Assembly: GCA_050248375.1 (NCBI GenBank)
Contig: JBFWSL010000151.1
Coordinates: forward strand, 1 to 9,745
Origin: JAYZVT01 sp050248375
GTDB taxonomy: Bacteria > Pseudomonadota > Alphaproteobacteria > Rhizobiales > Methyloligellaceae
Length of the DNA: 9,745 nucleotides
Direction: 5' to 3'
Below the pieces are notes generated by a model. It did not search any database and was not told the DNA's origin. It saw only the letters and a program-made list of their open reading frames with translations. Shown here piece after piece: positions 1 through 6,997 of the stretch. Each line of letters starts with the position of its first letter. The stretch's first letter is position 1. The translations under genes and the position numbers were made by a program.

Positions 1-291
1 CTCCATCTTGAACACGGCGGCGTCGCCGTCTCCGAGGTCCACGACGCCCGCATTCTCGCCGGGCCCCTGGATGACCTGCGGGCCGGTGGTCGGCAGGGTC
101 TTCAGCCAGACCCGGGAGGATTTGTAGGAGCAGTGCTCCGACCACATGACCGAGAAGATGCCGAGCTCGGTGATGCTGGGCGCGCGGCCGAGCAAGCCGA
201 GCAGGCGCTCATACTCCTCGCCCGTCAGGCCGTGCTCGGCGGCCAGTTCGGGGGTGATGGCGACGGCTTGCCCGCTGCGACCGGCGCTCAT
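1..291 (-). CDS. purL: Phosphoribosylformylglycinamidine synthase subunit PurL (N-terminal 97 residues; runs off the window)
   Basis: Large catalytic subunit of FGAM synthase, which converts FGAR, glutamine and ATP to FGAM in the cytoplasm (fourth step of de novo purine synthesis). Reading the minus strand from the ATG at 291 gives an open frame to the window edge. Residues 49-59 read MWSEHCSYKSS, the PurL N-terminal signature with the conserved His53, and residues 76-82 read GPGENAG, the start of the nucleotide-binding part. This is the short bacterial PurL type that needs separate PurS and PurQ, both encoded just upstream. The start codon overlaps the purQ stop as ATGA (288-291), so translation is probably coupled. 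The C-terminal majority of the protein lies outside the window. Identification is secure; completeness cannot be judged. Confidence 0.95.
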   Translation of the reverse strand, partial: MSAGRSGQAVAITPELAAEHGLTGEEYERLLGLLGRAPSITELGIFSVMWSEHCSYKSSRVWLKTLPTTGPQVIQGPGENAGVVDLGDGDAAVFKME

Positions 292-980
292 GCGGCGAGG
301 GCCTCCACAAGGCCGTCGAACATGGGCTTGCCGTCGACGCCTCCGAGCGCCGCGTCGGCCAGCCGTTCGGGATGGGGCATCAGGCCGAGCACGCGGCCGG
401 TCTCGTCATAGACGCCGGCGATGTTGCGGCGCGAGCCATTCGGGTTGGCTTCGGGTGCGATGTCTCCGGACGGCGTGCAGTAGCGGAAAGCGACGCGGTT
501 CTCGCCCTCGAGCCGGTCGAGGGTGGCCTCGTCGGCGAAATAGTTGCCGTCGGCATGGGCGATGGGGATGCGGATGACGCTGTCCCTGGCGTAGCGGCGG
601 GTGAAGAGGGTGTCGTCGCGCTCCACCCGCAGATGCACGTCGCGGCAGCAGAATTTCAGCGTGGCGTTGCGCATGAGCACGCCGGGCAGAAGGCCGGACT
701 CGGCCAGGATCTGGAAGCCGTTGCAGATGCCGAGAACGGGCGTGCCGGCCCTGGCCTTTTTCACCACGTCGCGCATTACGGGCGAGTGGGCGGCCATGGC
801 GCCGGCGCGCAGGTAGTCGCCGTAGGAAAATCCGCCGGGCAGGACGATGAGGTCGCTGTCGGGCACCTCGGCGTCGCCGTGCCAGACCATGCGGGGCGGC
901 TTGCCCATGGCCTTTTCCAGGCTGACCGCCACGTCGCGGTCGCAGTTGGAGCCGGGGAAGACGATGACGGAGGCTTTCAT
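288..980 (-). CDS. purQ: Phosphoribosylformylglycinamidine synthase glutaminase subunit PurQ
   Basis: Class I glutamine amidotransferase subunit of FGAM synthase: it hydrolyses glutamine and passes ammonia to PurL. The protein has 230 residues, normal for the family. It begins MKASVIVFPGSNCDRD, the typical PurQ start with the Rossmann-like first strand. The oxyanion-strand segment VLPGGFSYGDYLRAG lies at residues 46-60. The nucleophile elbow GICNGFQ carries Cys86, and the C-terminal PHPER carries His203 and Glu205, completing the catalytic triad. An upstream in-frame ATG at 1040 would add 20 residues with no PurQ similarity inside purS, so the start at 980 is preferred. That start overlaps the purS stop as ATGA (977-980), and the purL start overlaps its own stop in the same way. 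Confidence 0.97.
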   Translation of the reverse strand: MKASVIVFPGSNCDRDVAVSLEKAMGKPPRMVWHGDAEVPDSDLIVLPGGFSYGDYLRAGAMAAHSPVMRDVVKKARAGTPVLGICNGFQILAESGLLPGVLMRNATLKFCCRDVHLRVERDDTLFTRRYARDSVIRIPIAHADGNYFADEATLDRLEGENRVAFRYCTPSGDIAPEANPNGSRRNIAGVYDETGRVLGLMPHPERLADAALGGVDGKPMFDGLVEALAA

Positions 981-1222
981 GCCGTCTCCAGCTCGTAGCT
1001 GTAGTTCTCGATGACGGTGTTGGCGAGCAGGTCCTCGCACATCTTCTCCACCGTCTTGCCGGCCTTCGCGGGGTCCTTCTCGGCGAGGTCCAGCTCGATA
1101 TACTTGCCTTGGCGCACTTCGCTCACGCCCGAGAAGCCGAGCGAGCCGAGCGCGTTGGCGATGGCCTTGCCCTGCGGGTCGAGGACGCCGGGCTTGAGGG
1201 TGACCTTGATGCGCGCCTTCAT
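977..1222 (-). CDS. purS: Phosphoribosylformylglycinamidine synthase subunit PurS
   Basis: Small (81-residue) structural subunit that bridges PurQ and PurL in the FGAM synthase complex. It shows the family pattern: an N-terminal strand (KARIKVTLKPGVLDPQGKAI, residues 2-21), LGSLGF at 25-30, and VRQGKYIEL at 36-44. It starts 19 bases after the purC stop. A strong ribosome binding site, GGGAGGAG on the minus strand (about 1231-1238), sits 8-9 bases upstream. The stop codon overlaps the purQ start. Equal expression of S, Q and L is expected from the back-to-back overlaps, which suits their shared complex. Confidence 0.96.
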   Translation of the reverse strand: MKARIKVTLKPGVLDPQGKAIANALGSLGFSGVSEVRQGKYIELDLAEKDPAKAGKTVEKMCEDLLANTVIENYSYELETA

Positions 1223-1241
1223 GCCTTGCGCTCCTCCCGGG

Positions 1242-2012
1242 TTATTTCGAGCGCACCAGCACCGGGCCCTTGCCGGGCGTCGGGCGGTTCTCGGTGAAGA
1301 TGCCCAGGCGGCGGGCCACTTCCTGGTAGGCCTCCACGAGGCCGCCGAGGTCGCGGCGGAAACGGTCCTTGTCCATCTTGTCGTTGGTGTCGATGTCCCA
1401 CAGCCGGCAGCAGTCGGGGCTGATCTCGTCGGCCAGCACGATGCGGAGCTGGTCGTTCTCGTAGAGGCGGCCGAACTCGCACTTGAAGTCCACCAGGCGT
1501 ATGCCGATGCCGAGGAACAGGCCGGAGAGGAAATCGTTGATGCGCAGCGACAGCGCCATCATCTCGTCGATCTCCTGCGGGTTGGCCCAGCCGAAGGCGG
1601 TGATGTGCTCCTCCGACACCATCGGGTCGCCCAGTTCGTCGGACTTGTAGTAGAACTCGATGATGGAGCGGGGCAGCACGGTGCCCTCGTCGATACCGAG
1701 GCGCGTGGAGAGCGAGCCGGCGGCGACGTTGCGGACCACCACCTCCACGGGGATGATCTCGACCTCGCGGATGAGCTGCTCGCGCATGTTCAGGCGCTTG
1801 AGGAAATGGGTCGGCACGCCCATCTCGCTCAGCTTGACGAACAGGTATTCCGAGATGCGGTTGTTGAGGACGCCCTTGCCCTCGATACGGTCGCGCTTCT
1901 TGTTGTTGAAGGCGGTGGCGTCGTCCTTGAAATGCTGGACCAGGGTCCCGGGCTCGGGACCTTCGTAGAGAATCTTCGCCTTCCCCTCGTAAACGCGGCG
2001 GCGTCGGTTCAT
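1242..2012 (-). CDS. purC: Phosphoribosylaminoimidazole-succinocarboxamide synthase (SAICAR synthetase)
   Basis: ATP-dependent ligase joining CAIR and aspartate to give SAICAR, a cytoplasmic step of purine synthesis. The protein has 256 residues, close to the usual bacterial length. YEGKAKILYEGPEPGT (8-23) is the nucleotide-binding N-terminus. Signature 1 appears as IIPVEVVVRNVAAGS (86-100) and signature 2 as LVDFKCEFG (173-181). ADEISPD (194-200) is the conserved metal/substrate segment. The start at 2012 is chosen over an in-frame ATG at 2072 because GGAAAGGA (minus strand, 2020-2027) lies 7 bases upstream and the extra 20 residues are not PurC-like. It is the first gene of the purC-purS-purQ-purL operon, with a promoter candidate about 60 bases upstream. 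Confidence 0.97.
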   Translation of the reverse strand: MNRRRRVYEGKAKILYEGPEPGTLVQHFKDDATAFNNKKRDRIEGKGVLNNRISEYLFVKLSEMGVPTHFLKRLNMREQLIREVEIIPVEVVVRNVAAGSLSTRLGIDEGTVLPRSIIEFYYKSDELGDPMVSEEHITAFGWANPQEIDEMMALSLRINDFLSGLFLGIGIRLVDFKCEFGRLYENDQLRIVLADEISPDCCRLWDIDTNDKMDKDRFRRDLGGLVEAYQEVARRLGIFTENRPTPGKGPVLVRSK

Positions 2013-2074
2013 GACGCGGTCCTTTCCGTTAGTACGCCCGGGCGCCGTGTGTCCGGGACTTGGCGCTGACAACG

Positions 2075-2103
2075 GGTAAACTCCCGTGCGGCCCCTCTGT
2101 CAA
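2075..2103 (-). promoter_or_regulatory. Candidate sigma-70-type promoter for the purC-purS-purQ-purL operon
   Basis: On the minus strand TTGACA (2103-2098) is a perfect -35 box. After exactly 17 bases comes TTTACC (2080-2075), a weak -10 box of the degenerate sort common in GC-rich alphaproteobacteria. Transcription would start near 2068, giving a leader of about 55 bases that carries the purC ribosome binding site. No obvious operator palindrome was seen. The -35 match and spacing are directly visible; promoter function is inferred. Confidence 0.5.
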
Positions 2104-2330
2104 TCGAGGGTTGCGGCCCGGATCGCAAGTGCCCTTGTCATCGCTGGAATCGCCTTCGATCAGGGCCTGAAGCTAGCCGATGAGGGGATTCGAGACAATC
2201 GCCCGATTCGGGCTTATCCGCGTGCTTTTGCGCGGTTGATTTGGGCCCTGCCGCAGAGTAATCCTGCCCGGGACGCGAAAATGCGCGAATGTGCCGACGC
2301 CGCTCCGACGGGCAGGCGCGGGCGCCAGAT

Positions 2331-2336
2331 GGAGGT
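2331..2336 (+). promoter_or_regulatory. Ribosome binding site that fixes the start of the zeta inhibitor gene
   Basis: GGAGGT lies 5 bases before the ATG at 2342. It supports that start over the in-frame upstream GTG at 2291, which would add 17 Arg/Gly-rich residues not seen in the family. Confidence 0.8.
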
Positions 2337-2341
2337 CACGT

Positions 2342-2668
2342 ATGACGTCGTTCGACGACCGCAAGAATGCCTATGAATCGAAGTTCGCCCATGACGAGGA
2401 ACTGAAGTTCAAGGCGACGGCGCGGCGCAACAAGCTGCTGGGCCGCTGGGCCGCCGAGAAGATGGGGCTCACCGGCGAGGCGGCGGAAACCTACGCCAAG
2501 GACGTGGTGCTTTCCGACCTGCAGGAGCCCGGCGACGAGGATGTTTTCCGCAAGGTCCGCAAGGACTTCGACGAAAAGGGCGTGGACCAGTCCGACCACC
2601 AGATCCGCCGCACCATGGAGGAGCTGATGGGCGAGGCGGTCGCGCAGATCGAATCCCAAAAGAAATAG
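2342..2668 (+). CDS. F1-ATPase inhibitor zeta subunit (DUF1476 family)
   Basis: Small (108-residue), highly charged, mainly helical cytoplasmic protein. The family is the alphaproteobacterial zeta subunit, first defined in Paracoccus denitrificans, which binds F1FO-ATP synthase and blocks wasteful ATP hydrolysis. Family hallmarks are visible: an N-terminal FDDRKNAYESKFAHDEEL (4-21), the inhibitory and most conserved part; ARRNKLLGRWAAEKMG (27-42); YAKDVVLSDL (51-60); and a C-terminal amphipathic helix containing EELMGEAVAQIE (93-104). As is usual, it is not beside the atp operon. It is divergent from purC and followed 13 bases later by an aldolase gene, so the two plus-strand genes may share a transcript. 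Assignment to the family is strong; the inhibitory role is known from relatives. Confidence 0.9.
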   Translation: MTSFDDRKNAYESKFAHDEELKFKATARRNKLLGRWAAEKMGLTGEAAETYAKDVVLSDLQEPGDEDVFRKVRKDFDEKGVDQSDHQIRRTMEELMGEAVAQIESQKK

Positions 2669-2681
2669 CCGTGCGGCCCTG

Positions 2682-3443
2682 ATGGCCAGCAACCCCTTCG
2701 CGCAGGCACGGGCGGAGCGGCGCACGCTGCTCATGGGCTGGGCCACGCTCGGCTCGCCTTATGTGATCGAGCTGATGGGGGAGGCGGGCCTTGGCGCGGT
2801 CCTCATCGACCAGCAACATGGCATCGGCGGTTCTGACGATCTTGTGAACTGCCTGGTCGCGGCCCGCGCCGCGGGCCTGCCCGCGCTTGTGCGGCCGCGC
2901 GCCATCGACGCCGGGCTGATCGGCCAGGCGCTGGACGCGGGCGCGCATGGGGTGCTGTGCCCGATGGTGTGCACGGCCGGCGACGCCGAGCGCATCGTGC
3001 AGGCCTGCAAATATCCCCCGCGGGGCCGCCGGAGCTGGGGGCCATACCGCGGCAAGTTCCTCGCGGACGAAGAGTATTTCGCCGCCTCGGGCGCGCTGAC
3101 CGTGGCGGGCGCGCAGATCGAGACGCGCGAGGCGCTGGACGCTCTCGACTCCATCCTGGCCGTGGACGGGCTCGACCTGGTTCTGGTCGGCCCCAACGAC
3201 CTGGCGATCGCGCTGACGGGGGAGCGCGACATCCGCCGTCCGGAGGTCGTGGAGGCGATAGCCCTCGTGCTGGACAAGTGCAGGGAGCACGCGGTGATCC
3301 CGGCCATCTTCGCCAACGACATCGACTATGCCAGGCCGCTGGTGAAGGCCGGCTGGACAGTGGTCACGGTCAGCTCCGACGCAGGCCTGCTCTCGGGGGC
3401 GCTGAAATCGGTGGCGGCGGCGGTGGCAGGGGATCGGTCCTAG
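2682..3443 (+). CDS. HpcH/HpaI aldolase family protein (class II, metal-dependent)
   Basis: Predicted (beta/alpha)8-barrel enzyme of 253 residues, similar in length to 4-hydroxy-2-oxoheptanedioate aldolase (HpaI) and 2-keto-3-deoxy-sugar-acid aldolases. These use a divalent metal and pyruvate-enolate chemistry. Visible motifs: IDQQHG (42-47) with the presumed catalytic His46; VRPR (70-73) with the phosphate/pyruvate-binding Arg71; GVLCPMV (90-96); YPPRGRRS (111-118); metal-ligand Glu147 in QIET; and GPNDLA (170-175) with the second metal ligand Asp173. DxQHG rather than DxEHG is a known variant. No convincing ribosome binding site precedes the ATG, so translation may depend on re-initiation after the zeta gene 13 bases upstream. 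The natural substrate cannot be read from the sequence, and no pathway partner is adjacent. Confidence 0.85.
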   Translation: MASNPFAQARAERRTLLMGWATLGSPYVIELMGEAGLGAVLIDQQHGIGGSDDLVNCLVAARAAGLPALVRPRAIDAGLIGQALDAGAHGVLCPMVCTAGDAERIVQACKYPPRGRRSWGPYRGKFLADEEYFAASGALTVAGAQIETREALDALDSILAVDGLDLVLVGPNDLAIALTGERDIRRPEVVEAIALVLDKCREHAVIPAIFANDIDYARPLVKAGWTVVTVSSDAGLLSGALKSVAAAVAGDRS

Positions 3444-3467
3444 TCGCGCTGCCGATATTGGTTGGAA

Positions 3468-3495
3468 CTGGACCCCGGCCTTCGCCGGGGTTTCG
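3468..3495 (-). repeat. REP-like palindromic repeat, copy A (reverse orientation)
   Basis: The core CCCCGGC-CTTC-GCCGGGG (3473-3490) is a 7-base-pair stem with a 4-base loop. The 28 bases here are the exact reverse complement of copy C (3621-3648), and the inner 24 bases (3471-3494) are the exact reverse complement of copy B. It starts about 24 bases after the aldolase stop codon, so it may also act as a transcript-end or mRNA-stabilising hairpin, but no T-run follows. Confidence 0.9.
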
Positions 3496-3520
3496 ATCCC
3501 TATTTCCCCCCGACACACCC

Positions 3521-3544
3521 GAAACCCCGGCGAAGGCCGGGGTC
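3521..3544 (+). repeat. REP-like palindromic repeat, copy B (forward orientation)
   Basis: The core CCCCGGC-GAAG-GCCGGGG lies at 3525-3542, flanked by GAAA on the left and TC on the right. It forms an inverted pair with copy A, separated by 26 bases, so the two could pair over 24 bases. A half copy (GGCCGGGGTC) remains at 3569-3578 downstream. Confidence 0.9.
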
Positions 3545-3620
3545 TTGCCTAGTCGAGGACAGGTTTCCGGCCGGGGTCTGGTGCATTCGCTTGGGGCTAT
3601 TCTTGTTTGCCCACAACTCC

Positions 3621-3648
3621 CGAAACCCCGGCGAAGGCCGGGGTCCAG
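3621..3648 (+). repeat. REP-like palindromic repeat, copy C (forward orientation)
   Basis: Same orientation and core as copy B (core 3626-3643), but with the longer flanks CG and CAG that match copy A over 28 bases inverted. Such elements are spread through many alphaproteobacterial genomes and, when translated, give recurrent peptides such as NPGEGRGP and ETPAKAGV. That makes many small predicted proteins overlapping them spurious. Confidence 0.9.
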
Positions 3649-3716
3649 ACTGTAGGATGTATTACGGACGGCTCCCTCGGCTAGGACGAAGGCGGATACG
3701 AAGGGAAGAAGGGAAG

Positions 3717-4514
3717 ATGGCAATGTGGCTTCGGATGGCGATGCTGATGCTGGCGGTTCTGATGGCGGGTCCCATGCGAGCCGCCGCCGCGCCGGACTAT
3801 GCCTATCCGGCCATCGCGAAAGAGGGCGCGGCGCTGGACGCCTTCCTGCCGCCGGGATGGACCGTCGCCATGCGCACGGCGGGCGACCTGAACAGGGACA
3901 GCATCGATGACGTGGCCGCCGTGCTGGAGGCGGGGGAGAAAGCCACGCATCGGCGCGGCTGCAAGGCGGACGCCTTCGAGTCCGGGGCCGCGCCGCGCAT
4001 CCTCGTTATCCTGCTGGGCAAGCCGGGCGGTGGCTTTACCCTCGCCGCGCAGGAGAACCAGTTGCCGGCGCGGGCGGACGAGGGCGGCGTGTTCGGCGAT
4101 CCGCTGGAGAACCTGACCATCGAGCGCGGCACGCTGCTGCTGCACCACTATGGCGGCTCGGCATGGCGCTGGTCCATCGGTTTCCGCTTCCGCCAGCAGG
4201 ACGGCGGCTGGTTCCTGATCGGCTACACCGAGGAGCACTATCACAATGTCAGCCAGTATGTGCGCCGCTACGACTACAACACGCTGACCTCGAAGATCGA
4301 GGTCACCTCCACCGGCGAGGACGGCAAGCCCGGCTGCCGGAGCTGTCTCGAGGGCGAGTCCTGCCCGAAGACGCCCGCGTGCAGGCCGGGCGAGAAGAAG
4401 ATGCCGAAGGAGACCGTGCTGCTCGCCGCGCCCAAGCGGCCGCTACTCGCGCTCAAGGACGTGTTCTGCGCGCAGGACCTGGGCAAGCTGCTGCCGGTGG
4501 TGGGGGAGCGGTAG
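3717..4514 (+). CDS. Secreted hypothetical protein with a DxNxD calcium-loop-like motif
   Basis: Not recognised by name. It has 265 residues. Residues 1-25 form a signal peptide: a hydrophobic Met/Leu/Ala stretch followed by a likely cleavage site after AAAA before PDY, so the mature protein is probably periplasmic or secreted. GDLNRDSIDDVAAVL (56-70) resembles the calcium-binding loops of EF-hand, dockerin and FG-GAP/VCBS repeats. A central beta-rich part contains HYGGSAWRWSIGFRF (144-158) and WFLIGYTEEHYHN (165-177). The C-terminal part has a cysteine cluster at 207, 210, 216 and 222 plus Cys251, suggesting disulfides. The open frame extends upstream into the repeats, but that part is repeat-derived. 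The start at 3717 has purine-rich AAGGGA runs at 3701-3714; ATG 3723 is an equally possible start. It is transcribed away from the repeats, and no partner gene is evident. Confidence 0.75.
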   Translation: MAMWLRMAMLMLAVLMAGPMRAAAAPDYAYPAIAKEGAALDAFLPPGWTVAMRTAGDLNRDSIDDVAAVLEAGEKATHRRGCKADAFESGAAPRILVILLGKPGGGFTLAAQENQLPARADEGGVFGDPLENLTIERGTLLLHHYGGSAWRWSIGFRFRQQDGGWFLIGYTEEHYHNVSQYVRRYDYNTLTSKIEVTSTGEDGKPGCRSCLEGESCPKTPACRPGEKKMPKETVLLAAPKRPLLALKDVFCAQDLGKLLPVVGER

Positions 4515-4528
4515 GGGGTACAGAGTTA

Positions 4529-4534
4529 TATAAT
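4529..4534 (+). promoter_or_regulatory. Possible -10 box upstream of the orphan AT-rich gene
   Basis: TATAAT is a perfect -10 consensus just inside the AT-richer patch, about 118 bases ahead of the gene start at 4652. No matching -35 box is seen at 16-18 bases upstream. It is a weak candidate that may reflect the local AT content only. Confidence 0.25.
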
Positions 4535-4651
4535 CCCGACCGACTCCCGGCTAATCTCCGGCTAGCCTGCCTATTACTATCAAATGGCGCAGGCGACTGC
4601 TCTCGAACTGCGAGGGTTTATGAGCTATGATTGTGCATATGCAGGATGGGG

Positions 4652-5557
4652 ATGGGGGAGAACTTGAATCCTTGGCCGGTAATTCCAAATGACGCAATTG
4701 AGTACTTTCGACGCGCATTTGCAGAGGCAAACAGGGTCGCCGCCGAACGCATTGTTACTGTTCCGAATATTCGAGAAACAACGTTAGACGACGCAGTGGT
4801 CGATGCATTGATCCCCTTCTCACCCCCTAAACGGCTACAGTCGGGTACCGTAGTCGAAATGGACATACACAACATTGGGGGGCTCCGGCGGCTTTATCAT
4901 TGGGAGACTGCGGATATTGCGGTCCTCGTCTTCGTTTACCGGGGGCGACAGATGATTGCGCAAAAGATCGGATTGCTTCAGACGAAGCGATTGTTTCCGA
5001 AGAACAACGAGGTGCTCGACGACGATCGCGAAGGATTTCGGTATGGGATGAACACTTTTCTGAACAGAGATTCGCGATCGCCTCTTGCAGTCTTGAATCG
5101 GGATTTTGTGTTTGACCAGACTTGCATTTACGGGTCGCTGAAGGCAGCCAGCGAACAGGTCACATCGATAAATCATCTAAATGAGAAATTCGGCGAATCC
5201 GTCTACTACATGTTTTACAACCCCCCCACGGTTCCGGTCAGGATCAAATATCCTCTCCGATCCAAGCGATTAGTTAAAAGTGTCAAGCTTGGGTGTAGGG
5301 TCTTCACGACCAACGAGATTCACAGAGTCTTAAAGACGCTACAGAATGGTCGCAGCCCATCGCTCGATATGATCCGTCGTGGCGGAAAGTCGAGCAATTG
5401 GCGATTGGACAGTTGGGTTGCCGATCTATTGCTGCGATGCAAGTCGGGTCAGAGGTTCGACGATGATATGAAAGAGTTAGTATTCACGCTGTTGGAAAGG
5501 CGATCCGGACCAATTGGTGCAGCAATCGCTGTTTCTGTGGCCCTACCCAACGACTAG
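4652..5557 (+). CDS. Orphan protein of unknown function with a nuclease-like E-x2-D ... Q-x-K motif
   Basis: Not recognised as a named family. From the ATG at 4652 (AGGA 5 bases upstream) it has 301 residues; ATG 4646 and TTG 4631 are in-frame alternatives. Residues 68-113 hold VEMDI, then WETADIAVLVFVY, then QKIGLLQTKR. The layout of Glu85 and Asp88, a hydrophobic strand, and Gln110-x-Lys112 on a second strand recalls Mrr-like members of the PD-(D/E)xK nuclease fold, where Q-x-K replaces E-x-K. YYMFYNPP (186-193) is like a segment seen in several uncharacterised proteins with a QAKR motif. No signal peptide or membrane helix is seen, so it is probably cytoplasmic. Its low-GC coding sequence and isolation between unrelated genes fit recent transfer and a possible defence role. 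The nuclease idea is inferred from pattern only. Confidence 0.7.
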   Translation: MGENLNPWPVIPNDAIEYFRRAFAEANRVAAERIVTVPNIRETTLDDAVVDALIPFSPPKRLQSGTVVEMDIHNIGGLRRLYHWETADIAVLVFVYRGRQMIAQKIGLLQTKRLFPKNNEVLDDDREGFRYGMNTFLNRDSRSPLAVLNRDFVFDQTCIYGSLKAASEQVTSINHLNEKFGESVYYMFYNPPTVPVRIKYPLRSKRLVKSVKLGCRVFTTNEIHRVLKTLQNGRSPSLDMIRRGGKSSNWRLDSWVADLLLRCKSGQRFDDDMKELVFTLLERRSGPIGAAIAVSVALPND

Positions 5558-5614
5558 AGATGGTACTAGCCCTGCTGCATCGTTTTGCGCGGCTGGCTCT
5601 TTAGATTCACCCCC

Positions 5615-6907
<1,293 letters not shown>

Positions 6908-6939
6908 GGGCGGGCTCGGCTCCTGCGGTGGGCAGGGCT

Positions 6940-6968
6940 GGTCTATCAGGAAGGGGCCGGGGCCTCAA
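6940..6968 (-). promoter_or_regulatory. Candidate promoter for purB
   Basis: On the minus strand TTGAGG (6968-6963), then exactly 17 bases, then TAGACC (6945-6940). This resembles the purC arrangement (TTGACA-N17-TTTACC). Transcription would start near 6933, leaving a short leader of about 26 bases that includes the AGGA before purB. Both boxes are imperfect. Confidence 0.35.
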
Positions 6969-6997
6969 TCCGCCTGCGGAACGCAGGTGTGGATGGC

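Larger units (their letters stand above)
2013..2341. other. Divergent intergenic region between purC and the zeta inhibitor gene
   Basis: These 329 bases separate two genes transcribed away from each other. The purC side holds the promoter candidate at 2075-2103. On the other side, plus-strand TTGATT (2236-2241), followed at 15-17 bases by AGTAAT/TAATCC around 2257-2264, is only a weak promoter guess. An open frame that begins at 2086 on the plus strand runs through most of the region and on into the zeta gene, but it has no ribosome binding site and no recognisable protein features. No RNA gene, riboswitch-like fold or repeat was recognised here. Confidence 0.6.
4515..5614. other. AT-richer patch, candidate horizontally acquired segment
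   Basis: Base composition drops to roughly half GC here (for example 29 of 60 bases at 4681-4740), against clearly higher GC in the purine, aldolase and peptidase genes on both sides. Codon use changes in step: ATT, AAT, TTG, TTA and AGA appear freely. The patch carries one gene and no transposase, integrase or tRNA. Short inverted matches GGTAGGGGG (4510-4518) and CCCCCTACC (5611-5619) lie at its two edges, overlapping the stop codons of both flanking genes. With only 9 bases this may be chance. Confidence 0.55.

Noticed and set aside
1011..2069. Plus-strand open frame of 352 codons opposite purS and purC
   Set aside because: Antisense shadow of conserved genes; the product shows only Val/Leu/Glu/His-rich composition typical of such shadows.
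2086..2376. Plus-strand open frame of 96 codons between purC and the zeta gene
   Set aside because: No ribosome binding site, overlaps the well-supported zeta start in another frame, and no recognisable features.
2469..3518. Minus-strand open frame of 349 codons opposite the zeta and aldolase genes
   Set aside because: Starts inside the palindromic repeats (peptide TPAKAGVQF) and is antisense to two recognisable genes.
3468..3648. CRISPR array
   Set aside because: The units are in mixed orientation with unequal spacing and are themselves palindromes; there are no uniform spacers and no cas genes.
3370..3723. Minus-strand open frame of 117 codons over the repeat cluster
   Set aside because: The peptide consists of repeat-derived segments such as NPGEGRGP and TPAFAGV, a known artefact of these palindromic repeats.
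4620..4667. 15-codon open frame overlapping the start of the low-GC orphan gene, preceded by GAGGG
   Set aside because: A possible leader peptide, but the purine run is only 3 bases from its ATG and the peptide has no codon bias or motif to suggest attenuation; short frames like this occur by chance.
6973..6987. Hairpin CCTGCG-GAA-CGCAGG between the membrane protein gene and purB as a terminator
   Set aside because: Stem of only 6 base pairs and no T-run on either strand, so a terminator role is not supported.
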